A stretch of DNA of 64,000 bases from Nocardia rosealba (GCF_020216065.1 NZ_JAIWNA010000003.1:448882-512881); one strand, 5' to 3'; shown: positions 34,809 to 44,628, counted from the stretch's first letter. Notes: generated from the letters alone by a model not told the origin. Translations and numbers: made by a program.

Positions 34809-36020
34809 GTGCGTACGACAGGTAGTCGGCTATTCACCAGTGAGTCTGTGACCGAGGGCCATCCGGACAAGATCTGTGACGCGATCAGCGATTCCATCCT
34901 CGACGCATTGCTCGCCGAGGATCCGGGCAGCCGCGTCGCGGTGGAAACCCTGGTCACCACCGGCCAGGTCCATGTCGCGGGCGAGGTGACCACGTCGGCC
35001 TACGCCGACATCCCGCGGATCGTGCGCGAGAAGGTCCTCGAGATCGGATACGACTCCTCCGCAAAGGGTTTCGACGGCAACTCCTGCGGTGTCAACATCG
35101 CCATCGGCGCGCAGTCGCCCGATATCGCCCAGGGTGTCGACACCTCGCACGAGGCGCGCGTCGGCGGGTCCGACGACGAGATCGAACGCCAGGGCGCGGG
35201 CGACCAGGGCCTGATGTTCGGCTACGCCACCACCGACACTCCCGAGCTCATGCCGCTGCCGATCGCGCTCGCGCACCGGCTCTCGCGCAAGCTCACCGAG
35301 GTCCGCAAGTCCGGCGTGCTGCCCTACCTGCGGCCCGACGGCAAGACCCAGGTCACCATCGAATACGACGGTGACCGCCCGGTCCGCCTCGACACGGTCG
35401 TCATCTCCACCCAGCACGCCGCCGATATCGACCTGGACAACCTGCTGGCACCCGATATCCGCGAGAAGGTCGTCGAGGCGGTCATCGGCGATCTGGAGAT
35501 CCCGTCGCTCGACACCTCCGACATCCGCCTGCTGGTCAACCCGACCGGCAAGTTCGTGCTCGGTGGCCCGATGGGTGACGCCGGTCTCACCGGTCGCAAG
35601 ATCATCGTCGACACCTACGGCGGCATGGCCCGCCACGGTGGTGGCGCGTTCTCCGGCAAGGACCCGTCGAAGGTCGACCGTTCGGCCGCCTACGCCATGC
35701 GCTGGGTCGCCAAGAACGTGGTGGCCGCCGGCCTGGCCGACCGCGTCGAGGTGCAGGTCGCCTACGCCATCGGCAAGGCTGCCCCGGTCGGTCTGTTCGT
35801 CGAGACCTTCGGCACCGAGAAGGTCGACCCCACCCGCATCTCGACCGCCATCTCCGAGGTGTTCGACCTGCGTCCGGGCGCGATCATCCGCGATCTCGAC
35901 CTGCTGCGCCCGATCTACGCGCCCACCGCGGCCTACGGTCACTTCGGCCGCACCGATGTCGACCTGCCCTGGGAGCACACGGACCGCGCCGACAAGCTGC
36001 GCGCGGCCGTCGGCCTGTAG
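34809..36020 (+). CDS. metK: S-adenosylmethionine synthetase
   Basis: Makes SAM from methionine and ATP. The 403-residue protein has the N-terminal [15 protein letters not shown] motif, [12 protein letters not shown], and the P-loop-like [19 protein letters not shown] start with a strong GGGAGAGGGA ribosome site. The 167-bp leader contains a small hairpin (CCACC-TTGTC-GGTGG) but nothing I recognise as a SAM riboswitch. Confidence 0.97.
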   Translation: MRTTGSRLFTSESVTEGHPDKICDAISDSILDALLAEDPGSRVAVETLVTTGQVHVAGEVTTSAYADIPRIVREKVLEIGYDSSAKGFDGNSCGVNIAIGAQSPDIAQGVDTSHEARVGGSDDEIERQGAGDQGLMFGYATTDTPELMPLPIALAHRLSRKLTEVRKSGVLPYLRPDGKTQVTIEYDGDRPVRLDTVVISTQHAADIDLDNLLAPDIREKVVEAVIGDLEIPSLDTSDIRLLVNPTGKFVLGGPMGDAGLTGRKIIVDTYGGMARHGGGAFSGKDPSKVDRSAAYAMRWVAKNVVAAGLADRVEVQVAYAIGKAAPVGLFVETFGTEKVDPTRISTAISEVFDLRPGAIIRDLDLLRPIYAPTAAYGHFGRTDVDLPWEHTDRADKLRAAVGL

Positions 36021-36034
36021 TACCCACGGCCCGC

Positions 36035-38398
36035 GTGACCGCGGACGAACCATCGACAGCAGCGGGACACCCGATCGCCCGGGTGCTCCCGCTGCTGTCG
36101 CCCGCGCACCTGGACCGCGATTTCGACTACCTCGTCCCGCCCGAACTGGACGAGATCGCCCAGCCCGGTGTGCGCGTGCGCGTCCGCTTCGCCGGCCGCC
36201 TCGTCGACGGCTATCTCCTGCAACGCCTTTCGTCCACCGAGCACACCGGCAAAATGGTGAAGCTCGAGCGCGTGGTCTCCCCGGAACGCGTCCTCACCCC
36301 CGAAATCCTGCGCCTGGCCACCACCGTCGCCGCCCGCTACGCAGGCACCCGCGCCGACGTCCTGCGCCTGGCCATCCCACCCCGCCACGCCCGCACCGAG
36401 GCGAGCGGGGCATCAGCCACCACATCGAAGAAGTCCGCCGCCCGCGAGGGAGAAACGCGCGGCACGGACAAGGGCGCAGCCCCCGGATCCGTTCAGGCCC
36501 TCCACGTCACGGCCACATCAGTCGGCGCGACCGCCGAGCCGCCGACATCCGACGGCGCCATGCCTGGACCTTCCGAGGCCGGGACTGAATCATCGAGTGC
36601 GGCAGCCGAATCCAGCGCTGGGCCCGCTCAATCCGACCGCGCTGCCGACGCACATGGTTCCCCTGCGGCTGGGTACACCGCCGCGGGTGGTTCTGTTGCG
36701 TCGGGTCCGGTCGCCGCCGAGTCAGGTTTCGGCGGCGGTGTGACTGGATCTGCCGCCGTCGGGGCCGAGACCGATTCAGCCACAGCGGAATCGGCAGTGG
36801 ATGTCGACGTGTCGGCCTGGGAGCGGTATCTGCACGGCGGGGCGTTCGTGGCGGCGTTGCGGCAGGGGAAGGGGCCTCGGGCGGCGTGGCAGGCGATGCC
36901 GGGGGAGGACTGGGCGGCACGGTTGGCCGAGTTGGCGGCGACTGTGGTCGCGGCGGGGCGCGGGGCGGTGTTGATGGTGCCCGATCAGCGGGATCTGGAC
37001 CGGCTTCTCGCGGAATGTGTTCGGCTGGTGGGTGATTCGGCGGTCGGGTTGTCGGCGGGGTTGGGGCCCGCGGCGCGGTACCGGCGGTGGTTGTCGGTGT
37101 TGCGGGGGCAGGCGCGGATCGTGGTCGGTACGCGGGCGGCGGTGTTCGCGCCCGTTCGTGACCTCGGCATGATCGCCATCTGGGACGACGGGGACGACAC
37201 CTACGCCGAACCGCGCGCACCATATCCGCACGCGCGGGAGGTCGCGATGCTGCGCGCCCACGAGACAGGTGCGGCCTTCGTGGCCGCCGGTTTCGCGCGC
37301 ACCGCCGAGATCCAGGCGGTTGTCGAAACCGGTTGGGCCCATGACCTTCTCGCTGAGCGTGCGACCCTGCGCGCGGTGATGCCCCGGATCAGCGCCCCCG
37401 GCGACAGCGACTTCGCGCTGGAACGCGACGCGCTGGCCAGAGCCGTACGCATCCCCGGTGTGGCCTTCACCGCCGCCCGTGCCGCGATCAAAGAGAACGC
37501 GGCCGTGCTGGTTCAGGTGCCCCGCCGCGGATATGTGCCGTCGCTGGCATGTGCCAAATGCCGAACCCCCGCGCGCTGCCGACATTGCAACGGGCCCTTG
37601 GCATTACCCCATTCGAACAATGGTGAAGCAGCCAGTCCGCACTGCAAATGGTGCGGCATCACGGAGGCGGCGTTCCGCTGCCAGGCGTGCGGGGCCCGCG
37701 CACTCCGGGCGATGGTGATCGGCGCCGCCCGCACCGCGGAGGAGCTGGGCCGGGCCTTCCCCGGTGTGCCGATCCGGACATCCGGGGGCGGCGACATGCT
37801 CGACACCGTGGAGCCGGGCGCCCAGGTCGTGGTCGCGACCGTCGGCGCCGAACCCTTGGTGCGCGGCGGATACGGCGTCGCGCTGCTCCTCGACGGCTGG
37901 GCCCTGCTGGGTCGCGCCGACCTGCGTGCCGCCGAGGACACCCTGCGCCGCTGGATGGGTGCCGCCGCCATGGTCCGCCCCCGTGGCCAGGTGATCGTGA
38001 TGGCCGAACCGTCCCTGCCCACCGTGCAGGCCCTGGTCCGCTGGGACCCGGTCAACCACGCCGCCGCCGAGCTCGAAGCCCGCGCCGAGGTGGGGTTCCC
38101 CCCGGCTGTCCGCATGGCCGCCGTCGACGGAACCACCGAGTCGATCACCGAACTGCTCGAGGCCGCCCAACTGCCCGACCAGGTGGAGATCCTCGGCCCC
38201 GTCCCGCTCCCGCCCACGGCTCGCAAACCGTTCTCCGGCGCCGACGAACCCGCCGAAGTGGAACGCATGCTCCTGCGTGTGCCCCGCTCCTCGGCGGCCC
38301 CCCTGTCCCGCGCCCTCGTCGCAGCCCAGGGCGTCCGCAGCTCTCACCGCTCCGACGCCCCCCTCCGAGTCCAGATCGACCCGGTCGACATCGGCTGA
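36035..38398 (+). CDS. priA: PriA-like primosomal protein, helicase motifs lost
   Basis: Probable replication-restart protein, 787 residues. The N-terminal DNA-binding domain (about 12-118) and the zinc region are intact, the latter with four CxxC pairs (505/508, 514/517, 536/539, 548/551). The Walker A loop is absent, and the DEAH-like box reads IWDDGDD (382-388), as known for actinobacterial PriA, so ATP-driven unwinding is unlikely. Residues about 120-257 are a low-complexity Ala/Ser/Gly/Thr/Glu-rich insert between the DNA-binding and helicase-like parts. GTG start, 14 bp after metK. Confidence 0.88.
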   Translation: MTADEPSTAAGHPIARVLPLLSPAHLDRDFDYLVPPELDEIAQPGVRVRVRFAGRLVDGYLLQRLSSTEHTGKMVKLERVVSPERVLTPEILRLATTVAARYAGTRADVLRLAIPPRHARTEASGASATTSKKSAAREGETRGTDKGAAPGSVQALHVTATSVGATAEPPTSDGAMPGPSEAGTESSSAAAESSAGPAQSDRAADAHGSPAAGYTAAGGSVASGPVAAESGFGGGVTGSAAVGAETDSATAESAVDVDVSAWERYLHGGAFVAALRQGKGPRAAWQAMPGEDWAARLAELAATVVAAGRGAVLMVPDQRDLDRLLAECVRLVGDSAVGLSAGLGPAARYRRWLSVLRGQARIVVGTRAAVFAPVRDLGMIAIWDDGDDTYAEPRAPYPHAREVAMLRAHETGAAFVAAGFARTAEIQAVVETGWAHDLLAERATLRAVMPRISAPGDSDFALERDALARAVRIPGVAFTAARAAIKENAAVLVQVPRRGYVPSLACAKCRTPARCRHCNGPLALPHSNNGEAASPHCKWCGITEAAFRCQACGARALRAMVIGAARTAEELGRAFPGVPIRTSGGGDMLDTVEPGAQVVVATVGAEPLVRGGYGVALLLDGWALLGRADLRAAEDTLRRWMGAAAMVRPRGQVIVMAEPSLPTVQALVRWDPVNHAAAELEARAEVGFPPAVRMAAVDGTTESITELLEAAQLPDQVEILGPVPLPPTARKPFSGADEPAEVERMLLRVPRSSAAPLSRALVAAQGVRSSHRSDAPLRVQIDPVDIG

Positions 38399-38726
38399 CC
38401 TCGCCCGGACCGATTCGAGCGCCATCCGCCTCGGCCTGGTGGATGTCGACTGATGCGGGCGGGCCGATTCCGGGCCCTTCCACGTTGGACCCGAGGACAT
38501 CAACTGAATCAGACCCGCAGTCACCCCGTGGGGATCGCCCGACAATGGTTGGCCCTGCACTCGACAGCGATCTGTGCCGAGAAGTCGGGTGCATCGCCGG
38601 ACTGGCGGAAGCGCAATGAAGTCGACGCGTCGCCGTTGGGGGCCACGGGCGCATGCCATCGCGACGAGGGCCGAGGCGCCTGATCGGGTCGAACCCCGCG
38701 CGGACCCGGTATGAGCCGCGGCGGGT
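38399..38726. other. Intergenic region, convergent ends
   Basis: About 330 bp between priA and the end of the minus-strand reductase gene. Open frames here lack start signals and family resemblance. No strong hairpin, repeat or RNA motif was found. Confidence 0.5.
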
Positions 38727-39572
38727 TCAGCGGAACATCGCGCTGTGGCGCCGCGCCCACTGTGCGTACGACGTGGCCGGGCGCCCGAGTACCCGCTCGA
38801 TATCATTGCTGACCTGCTGCTCCTCGGGAGTCGGTGTGCCGAGGATGGTCAGGGTGTGGTCGGCGACCGGTTCCGGCATGAAGTGCAGCATGTTCTGCTT
38901 CGCCTGGGCGGGTGTGAGCTCGACGAAGGTGATCGGTTCTTCGATCGCCTCGGCGAGGGCGATTGCCTGTTCGCGCGGAGTCACCACGGCCGGGCCGGTG
39001 AGCGTGTAGGCGTGGCCGTGGTGGCCGTCCTCGCGCAGGGCCGCGGCCGCGACGGCGGCGATATCGGCGGGATCGACCGAGGGCAGGCCGACATCGCCGA
39101 AGGGAGCCGCGACCGTGCGGGCGGTGCGAACGGATTCCAGCCAGGCGAAGGTGTTGGAGTTGAACGCGCCCGGTCGCAGCGCGGTCCATTCGAGGTCCGA
39201 GGCCGCGAGGGCCTGCTCGAAGGCGATCGTTCGCGCGTACCCGGCGGAATCGGGGCGGGTGACCGCGCCTTGGGAGGACACGAAAACCACCCGGTGCACA
39301 CCGGCCGCCGACGCCGTCTTCAGCACCTGTTCCGGCTCCGGTCCGCTCATCAGCTGCTCACCCGTGATGAGCAGGAACAGTGCGTCCGCACCGGCGAGGG
39401 CGGGGGAGAGGCTGTCGAGGTCGCCGAGATCGGCGACGACGTGCTCGACGCCTGCGGGCAGGTCGACGGGCGTGGTTCCGCGCGACACCGCACGAACCGC
39501 TTCTCCCGCCGAGTGCAGTACCTCGACAAGCTGACGTCCGATATTGCCGGTCGCACCGGTGACAACGATCAT
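38727..39572 (-). CDS. NmrA-like NAD(P)-binding reductase
   Basis: A 281-residue atypical short-chain dehydrogenase of the NmrA/azoreductase-like group. It has the N-terminal TGATGNIGRQLVEVL cofactor loop, VVFVSSQGAV in the middle and a LRPGAFNSNTFAW segment. Such proteins act as redox sensors or NAD(P)H-quinone reductases. ATG 39572 with GGAG 5 nt upstream. It diverges from a TetR gene with operator-like dyads beside both start codons, so it is likely derepressed by that regulator's ligand. Confidence 0.83.
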   Translation of the reverse strand: MIVVTGATGNIGRQLVEVLHSAGEAVRAVSRGTTPVDLPAGVEHVVADLGDLDSLSPALAGADALFLLITGEQLMSGPEPEQVLKTASAAGVHRVVFVSSQGAVTRPDSAGYARTIAFEQALAASDLEWTALRPGAFNSNTFAWLESVRTARTVAAPFGDVGLPSVDPADIAAVAAAALREDGHHGHAYTLTGPAVVTPREQAIALAEAIEEPITFVELTPAQAKQNMLHFMPEPVADHTLTILGTPTPEEQQVSNDIERVLGRPATSYAQWARRHSAMFR

Positions 39573-39585
39573 GATCACTCCTGAG

Positions 39586-39601
39586 TTAGTTGGCTGACTA
39601 A
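39586..39601. promoter_or_regulatory. TetR operator-like dyad near reductase
   Basis: TTAGT-TGGCTG-ACTAA is a 16-bp dyad located 14 bp from the reductase start codon. A related dyad lies at 39637-39656, beside the TetR start. Confidence 0.6.
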
Positions 39602-39633
39602 AAAGAACATAGCACCGAGGTCGCCACCGTGTC

Positions 39634-39656
39634 TATAGTTAGTTGCATGACTGACT
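39634..39656 (+). promoter_or_regulatory. tetR promoter overlapped by operator
   Basis: TATAGT (39634-39639) ends 7 nt before the TetR ATG, so the mRNA is probably leaderless. A dyad AGTTAGT-TGCATG-ACTGACT (39637-39656) covers both the -10 and the start codon, well placed for autorepression. Confidence 0.6.
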
Positions 39657-40237
39657 CACCAACGCGAGGTGCCCCGAGAGCGGGGAAGCGGGAACGTCTC
39701 GTCGAGGCGGCCGCGCGGGTGTTCTACGAGCAGGGCATCGAGAAGACGACCATCGCCGATATCGCCACCGCGGCCGATGTCCCGGTCGGCAACGTCTACT
39801 ACTACTTCAAGACCAAGGATCAATTCGTCCACGCCGTCATCGAGACCCATGCGAGCACGCTGGCCGAGGTGGTCGCGAAGCTCGCGCCGTTGCCCACACC
39901 GGCCGGGCGATTGAAGGCGATGGTCGACTCGTGGGTGGACCAGCGTGAACTCGCCGCCCGCTTCGGCTGCCCGACCGGTTCGCTCGCGGCCGAACTCGAC
40001 AAGCGACCCGACGGTTTCGGGGGCGAACCGGCGCGGCTGATGAGCCTCCTGATCGATTGGGCGCGTGATCAATTCACCGAACTCGGAAGGGCGGACGCGG
40101 CCGAACTCGCCGTGGCCTTCGTGGCCGCCTATCAAGGAATTTCCTTGATCACCAACACGTTTCGTGATCCCGACCTGATGATTACCGAGGGTGACCGGCT
40201 GAAACGGTGGATCGATGAGGTTGCCGGGCGGGGCTGA
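39647..40237 (+). CDS. TetR-family repressor
   Basis: A 196-residue regulator with an N-terminal helix-turn-helix (RERLVEAAARVFYEQGIE, then ADVPVGNVYYYFKTKDQF) and a TetR C-terminal domain containing FGCPTGSLAAELDK, a pattern seen in YxaF/LmrA-type repressors. The ATG at 39647 is favoured because a -10 hexamer ends 7 nt upstream. It is the probable repressor of the divergent NmrA-like reductase. Confidence 0.87.
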   Translation: MTDSPTRGAPRAGKRERLVEAAARVFYEQGIEKTTIADIATAADVPVGNVYYYFKTKDQFVHAVIETHASTLAEVVAKLAPLPTPAGRLKAMVDSWVDQRELAARFGCPTGSLAAELDKRPDGFGGEPARLMSLLIDWARDQFTELGRADAAELAVAFVAAYQGISLITNTFRDPDLMITEGDRLKRWIDEVAGRG

Positions 40238-40366
40238 TCAGGCCCGGGCACGGACAAGTCGTTTCTGCCGGTTCGCGGCCACCGAGGTCGGGGGAGAAGA
40301 CGGTGCTGTGGTAAGACCGGATGACCCTGCCCGATGACGTGCGGCGGGCCTGCGGAGAGGACCGTG

Positions 40367-41179
40367 GTGGAGTTCTTCAGGATGTCTGACGGTGAGTTCG
40401 TGCCGACAGAAGTGGCGATCAGCCGCTGGTCGCCCAATCAGCTGCACGGTGTCGCGGTGTGCGGTCTGCTCGCCGTGGAGGCCGAGAAGCACAGTCCTGG
40501 CGAAGGTTTCGTGCCGGCCAGGTTCACCGTCGACCTGTTTCAGCAGGTGACGACCGACCCGATCTCGCTGCGCAGCGAAGTGGTGCGCGACGGCAACCGC
40601 ATCAAGGTCGCCGATGTCCGGCTCGTGCAGCAGGGCCAGACGCGCTCCCGCGCCACCGTCACCTTCCTCGCGGCCACCGACGACCCGCCCGGCACCATCT
40701 GGCAGCCCGATCTGGAACTACCCGTCCCCGAGCAGCGCATCGACGAGCCGGGCGGCGCCGCACCGCTGTTCAAATCCGGTGCGGGCGAATGGCTCACCGA
40801 TTTCCGCACCGCCCGCGACGCGGAACGCAAGGTCACCTGGAACAACCTGCCGACCCTCGTCGCGGGTCAGCCGTTCTCGCCCTTCCAGCGCGCCGCCGCC
40901 AGCGGCGACCTCACCAACCTCGTCTGCCACTGGGGTTCGCACGGCGTCGGCTACATCAACGCCGACATGACCCTAAGTCTCTCGCGCCTCCCCGAGGGCG
41001 TGGAGGTCGGTCTGCAAGCCCTCGACCACACCTCCCATGCGGGCGTCTCGGTGAGCAGTGCCGTCCTCTACGACCGCCGGGGCAAACTCGGCACCGCCAC
41101 GATCACCGCCATCAGCAACGACCGCCGACGCTCGCCCTCGACCACGGTGAGCGAGCCGGTCGCCGTGGCCGCCGAGTAG
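40367..41179 (+). CDS. Acyl-CoA thioesterase-like double hotdog protein
   Basis: A 270-residue protein that reads as two hotdog folds, as in TesB-like thioesterases. The first half is RWSPNQLHGVAVCGLLAVEAE and the strand RIKVADVRLVQQGQTRSRATVTF. The second half is HWGSHGVGYINADMTLSLSRLPEG with GVSVSSAVLYDRRGKLGTAT. The catalytic residues typical of TesB are not obvious, so substrate and activity are uncertain. The GTG at 40367 lies 6 nt after GGAGAGG; an ATG at 40334 is an alternative. Confidence 0.72.
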   Translation: MEFFRMSDGEFVPTEVAISRWSPNQLHGVAVCGLLAVEAEKHSPGEGFVPARFTVDLFQQVTTDPISLRSEVVRDGNRIKVADVRLVQQGQTRSRATVTFLAATDDPPGTIWQPDLELPVPEQRIDEPGGAAPLFKSGAGEWLTDFRTARDAERKVTWNNLPTLVAGQPFSPFQRAAASGDLTNLVCHWGSHGVGYINADMTLSLSRLPEGVEVGLQALDHTSHAGVSVSSAVLYDRRGKLGTATITAISNDRRRSPSTTVSEPVAVAAE

Positions 41180-41281
41180 TTCGCTCACCTTCCGCAACCC
41201 CACCGCACTCGCGGGGAGGGGTGATCCGGTGCTGCCGTGAGGCGGCGCACAGCGAGAACACCCTTGCGCTAGATGCATTGC

Positions 41282-41291
41282 CGATATATCG
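41282..41291. promoter_or_regulatory. CGATATATCG palindrome before PadR gene
   Basis: A perfect 10-bp AT-centred palindrome followed by a partial repeat (CGATAACG), 42 bp upstream of the padR start. PadR-type regulators commonly bind ATAT-centred dyads in their own promoters, so autoregulation is likely. Confidence 0.5.
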
Positions 41292-41333
41292 TCGATAACG
41301 TCAAATGGAAACGAACATGCCGAGGAGGCTGTT

Positions 41334-42011
41334 ATGCACGACGATCGACAAAGAGAATTCGGACACTTCGAGCGGGGACGCGGTCAGGGGCACCCGGAAT
41401 TCGGGCCCGACCGCAGGCACTTCCGGCGCGGTGGCCGCCACGGTCACGGTCCGGAGTTCGGACCCGGCTTCGGCCCGGGCTTCGGTCCCGGTTTCGGACC
41501 TGGCTTCGGCCGGGGACGTGGTCGCGGCGGCCGGGGCAGGCGCGGTGACGTCCGCGCCGCCGTCCTGTTGCTGCTCGCCGAACGACCCATGCACGGCTAC
41601 GAACTGATCCAGCAGATCCGCGAGCGCAGCGACGACATCTGGCGTCCGAGTCCGGGTTCCATCTACCCGGCATTGGCCCAGCTCGAGGACGAGGGGCTGG
41701 TCCTCATCGAGAAGGTGGCCGGTCGTAAAACCGCGCAACTCACCGAGGCGGGCAAGGCCTATGTCGAGACCGAGCGCGACGAGCTCGGCGACCCCTGGGC
41801 CGAGGTCCGGCAGGATGTCGGCGCCCAGGCACTCGATCTGCGTGGCCTCGTCGGCCAGGTGATGGGTGCGGTCGGTCAGGTCGCCCAGGTCGGCACACCG
41901 GAGCAAGCCGCGCGCGCGGCCGAGGTGCTCACCGAGACCCGCCGGGCGCTGTACCGGATCCTCGCCGAGGACGATGTCCCCGCCACCGGTGACGCAACCC
42001 CCGATAAATGA
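41334..42011 (+). CDS. PadR-family regulator with Gly-Phe repeat arm
   Basis: The 225-residue protein carries a PadR winged helix (about 72-160: VRAAVLLLLAERPMHGYELIQ, PSPGSIYPALAQLEDEGLV, GRKTAQLTEAGKAYV) and a C-terminal helical part. Ahead of it is an unusual arm of about 70 residues rich in His, Arg, Gly and Phe, with a tandem FGPG repeat. GAGGAGG lies 5 nt before the ATG. No exporter gene is adjacent, so the target beyond itself is unknown. Confidence 0.85.
   Translation: MHDDRQREFGHFERGRGQGHPEFGPDRRHFRRGGRHGHGPEFGPGFGPGFGPGFGPGFGRGRGRGGRGRRGDVRAAVLLLLAERPMHGYELIQQIRERSDDIWRPSPGSIYPALAQLEDEGLVLIEKVAGRKTAQLTEAGKAYVETERDELGDPWAEVRQDVGAQALDLRGLVGQVMGAVGQVAQVGTPEQAARAAEVLTETRRALYRILAEDDVPATGDATPDK
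41457..41512 (+). repeat. Tandem 12-bp repeat encoding FGPG units
   Basis: Four to five copies of a 12-nt unit (TTCGGNCCNGGN) encode consecutive Phe-Gly-Pro-Gly units in the N-terminal arm of the PadR protein. Copies differ mostly at third codon positions, so the protein repeat seems to be kept under selection. Confidence 0.75.
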
Positions 42012-42127
42012 GGGCGGTGTGAACCCCCTTTTCGAGGTGCTTTTGCCCAGGCAATGGAGTAAATCATTGGGGTATGGAACAACCGCGAGGTCTGTGGGGT
42101 TGGGGATCATCACAATGGGGAAGGGCG

Positions 42128-43090
42128 GTGTCGCGCACGGCGCTCGCCTGCGCGGCGGTGATCGGGGCGGCACTCGCCCCGATCGCCACCGCCGAACCGC
42201 CGGGCTACCGTCCGGCAATCGTCCCGACTCAACCGGGTCCGGCACAGTTCGACCACCTGGCCGCCGCCCGCTACATCGGTGACCATCCCGACGCGGTTCC
42301 CCTGGGCGTCAACAACTTCGGCTGTACGCCGAGTGGCGAGCACCCGCGCCCGGTCGTGCTCGTCCACGGTACCGACTCGAGTGCCTACTCCGACTGGTCG
42401 GGTATCGGCCCGCAACTCGTGGCGGCCGGCTTCTGCGTGTTCGCGCTGAACTACGGCGGTGCGCCCGGCGCCGACACCTACGGCACCGAGGACATGCGCG
42501 TCAGCTTCGCCCAGCTCGCCGCCTTCGTCGAGCAGGTGCGCACCGCGACCGGGGCGGCCGAGGTCGATCTCGTCGGCTTCTCGCAGGGGGCCAATGTCAG
42601 CCGGTACTACGTCAACAAGCTCGGCGGCGCCGACGTGGTGAACACCTGGGTGGGGCTCGCCTCCCCGAGCTACGGTGGCGTCATGTACGGCCTCGTACCG
42701 GTCGGCCAGGCGGTGCCCGGCATGATGGATGTGTACGCGAAGGTGACCTCGACCGCCGCCGTCCAGCAGGCGCAGGGCGAGCCGATCATGGTCGAACTGA
42801 ACGCGGGCGGCGACACCGTGCCCGGTGTCCGTTACGTCACTGTCGGCAGTCGAGTCGACGAGATGATCCAGCCGTTCGAGAACATCGCCCTGCGCGGTCC
42901 GGGCGCGGAGAACCTCGTCCTGCAGGACCTGTGCCCCGACGACCTGACCGGGCATTTCAACCTCGTCTACGACCCGTTCGTGCAGCAACTGCTGCTACGG
43001 GTGCTCGACCCGGCCCGGCCCGCGCCCGTCTGCACGCCGGTGCCGCTGGGGACGGGCATCCCGCAGGTCATCATCGCAGGCAACTCCTGA
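42128..43090 (+). CDS. Secreted lipase/esterase (alpha/beta hydrolase)
   Basis: An exported serine hydrolase of the EstA/lipase class 2 type, 320 residues from the chosen start. A Sec signal peptide covers about 1-22 (SRTALACAAVIGAALAPIATA, cleavage after ATA). The oxyanion segment PVVLVHGTDSS and nucleophile elbow GFSQGA are clear, followed by candidate acid and His (DLTGHFN). GTG 42128 is chosen because GGGGAA lies about 5 nt upstream and it gives a compact signal peptide; ATG 42074 would add 18 residues. Confidence 0.82.
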   Translation: MSRTALACAAVIGAALAPIATAEPPGYRPAIVPTQPGPAQFDHLAAARYIGDHPDAVPLGVNNFGCTPSGEHPRPVVLVHGTDSSAYSDWSGIGPQLVAAGFCVFALNYGGAPGADTYGTEDMRVSFAQLAAFVEQVRTATGAAEVDLVGFSQGANVSRYYVNKLGGADVVNTWVGLASPSYGGVMYGLVPVGQAVPGMMDVYAKVTSTAAVQQAQGEPIMVELNAGGDTVPGVRYVTVGSRVDEMIQPFENIALRGPGAENLVLQDLCPDDLTGHFNLVYDPFVQQLLLRVLDPARPAPVCTPVPLGTGIPQVIIAGNS

Positions 43091-43165
43091 CGGCCGCGCC
43101 GGTCGGAACCACCCCGGCGGGTCTCTAGAATGGGACGACCGCACATCGTCCAGCCGGGAGCCGCC

Positions 43166-43705
43166 GTGACCATTCAGCCCGTTCGCCTGTTCGGCGATCC
43201 CATCCTGCGCTCACGTGCCGACGAGGTCACCGAGTTCGGTGCCGAGCTCGCGCAGCTCGTCACCGATCTCACCGAGACCATGCACGACGACGGCGGCGTC
43301 GGGATGGCGGCGCCGCAGATCGGCGTGGGGCTGCGGGTGTTCGTCTACGACACCGGCGACGCCGCCGGGCACGTGGTGAACCCGGAGTGGACCGCGATCG
43401 GTGAGGACGAGCAGGTCGGGCCGGAAGGCTGCCTGTCGATCCCCGGCGTGCGCTACGACGTGCGCCGGGCGCTGCGGGTGCGCGTCACCGGCGTCGACAA
43501 GACCGGCGCGCCGGTCGAATTCGACGCCGACGGGCTGCTGGCGCGGTGCGTGCAGCACGAGCACGACCACCTCGACGGCGTGCTGTTCGTGAACCGGCTC
43601 GAGCAGGCCGACCGCAAAGAAGCGATGCGAACCATCCGCGAATCCGATTGGTTCCGTGCCGGTGTCACCGTGCGCGAATCCAGCGGTGTCGGCGGTGGCC
43701 GCTGA
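43166..43705 (+). CDS. def: Peptide deformylase
   Basis: Removes the formyl group from nascent N-terminal methionine. The 179-residue protein has all three metal-site motifs: [18 protein letters not shown] with the Cys ligand, and QHEHDHLDG with the HExxH. The GTG at 43166 has GGGAG 5 nt upstream; an upstream ATG (43130) would add 12 residues with no family match. The stop overlaps the fmt start (TGATG), pairing deformylase with formyltransferase. Confidence 0.95.
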   Translation: MTIQPVRLFGDPILRSRADEVTEFGAELAQLVTDLTETMHDDGGVGMAAPQIGVGLRVFVYDTGDAAGHVVNPEWTAIGEDEQVGPEGCLSIPGVRYDVRRALRVRVTGVDKTGAPVEFDADGLLARCVQHEHDHLDGVLFVNRLEQADRKEAMRTIRESDWFRAGVTVRESSGVGGGR

Positions 43706-44628
43706 TGCGTCTCGTCTTCGCTGGTACCCCCGAACCTGCTGTTCCCTCGCTGCGGCGGCTGCTCGACAGCGAACGCCACGAGGTGGTCGCGGTGGTCACC
43801 CGGCCCGACGCGGTCGCCGGTCGCGGGCGCAAGATCATGCGCTCACCGGTCGGCCTGCTGGCCGACGAGCACGGCATCCCGGTGCTCACCCCACGCAAGC
43901 CTTCGGATCCGGAGTTCGTCGAGGCGCTCACCGAGCTCGCGCCGGACTGCTGCCCGGTGGTGGCCTACGGCGCCCTGCTGCCTCAGCAGATCCTCGACAT
44001 TCCCGCGCACGGCTGGATCAACCTGCACTTCTCGTTGCTGCCCGCGTGGCGTGGCGCGGCGCCGGTGCAGGCCGCCATCCTCGCCGGTGACGAGATAACC
44101 GGTGCCAGCACCTTCCAGATCGAGGCAGGGCTCGACACCGGACCCGTCTACGGCGTGATGACCGAGAAGATCGGCCACACCGACACCTCGGGTGAGCTGC
44201 TCGCGCGGCTCGCCGAGGCGGGCGCGGTGCTGCTCGAGAAGACCATGGACGGTGTCGAAGACGGGACGCTGCAAGCGATTCCGCAATCCAACGACGGCGT
44301 GTCCTACGCGCCGAAGGTGACCGTCGAAGCGAGCCGCATCCGGTTCGACGAGCCCGCCCTGGCGATCCACCGCCACATCCGCGCCGTCACCCCGGCGCCC
44401 GGCGCGTGGACCGAGGTGAACGGGCTGCGCCTCAAACTCGGCCCGGTGGAGCTGGTGGAGGAAACCTTGCCCGAAAGCGAGATCGAGGTGCGCAAATCCG
44501 GCGTCTTCGTCGGCACGTCGACCACCGCGGTCCGCCTCGGCCAGGTCCAACCACCCGGCAAGAAGATGATGAACGCCCTCGACTGGGCGCGCGGCGCCCG
44601 TCTCGCACCGGGCACGGTGATCGGATGA
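43705..44628 (+). CDS. fmt: Methionyl-tRNA formyltransferase
   Basis: Formylates initiator Met-tRNA using 10-formyl-THF. The 307-residue protein has the catalytic [17 protein letters not shown] segment and the C-terminal tRNA-binding domain with [14 protein letters not shown]. It begins at the last base of the def stop codon, and its own TGA overlaps a 24-codon ORF that leads into rsmB. Confidence 0.96.
   Translation: MRLVFAGTPEPAVPSLRRLLDSERHEVVAVVTRPDAVAGRGRKIMRSPVGLLADEHGIPVLTPRKPSDPEFVEALTELAPDCCPVVAYGALLPQQILDIPAHGWINLHFSLLPAWRGAAPVQAAILAGDEITGASTFQIEAGLDTGPVYGVMTEKIGHTDTSGELLARLAEAGAVLLEKTMDGVEDGTLQAIPQSNDGVSYAPKVTVEASRIRFDEPALAIHRHIRAVTPAPGAWTEVNGLRLKLGPVELVEETLPESEIEVRKSGVFVGTSTTAVRLGQVQPPGKKMMNALDWARGARLAPGTVIG

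Noticed and set aside
38399..38726. Possible small genes or terminator after priA
   Set aside because: Short frames have no ribosome site or recognisable product, and no stable hairpin was found.
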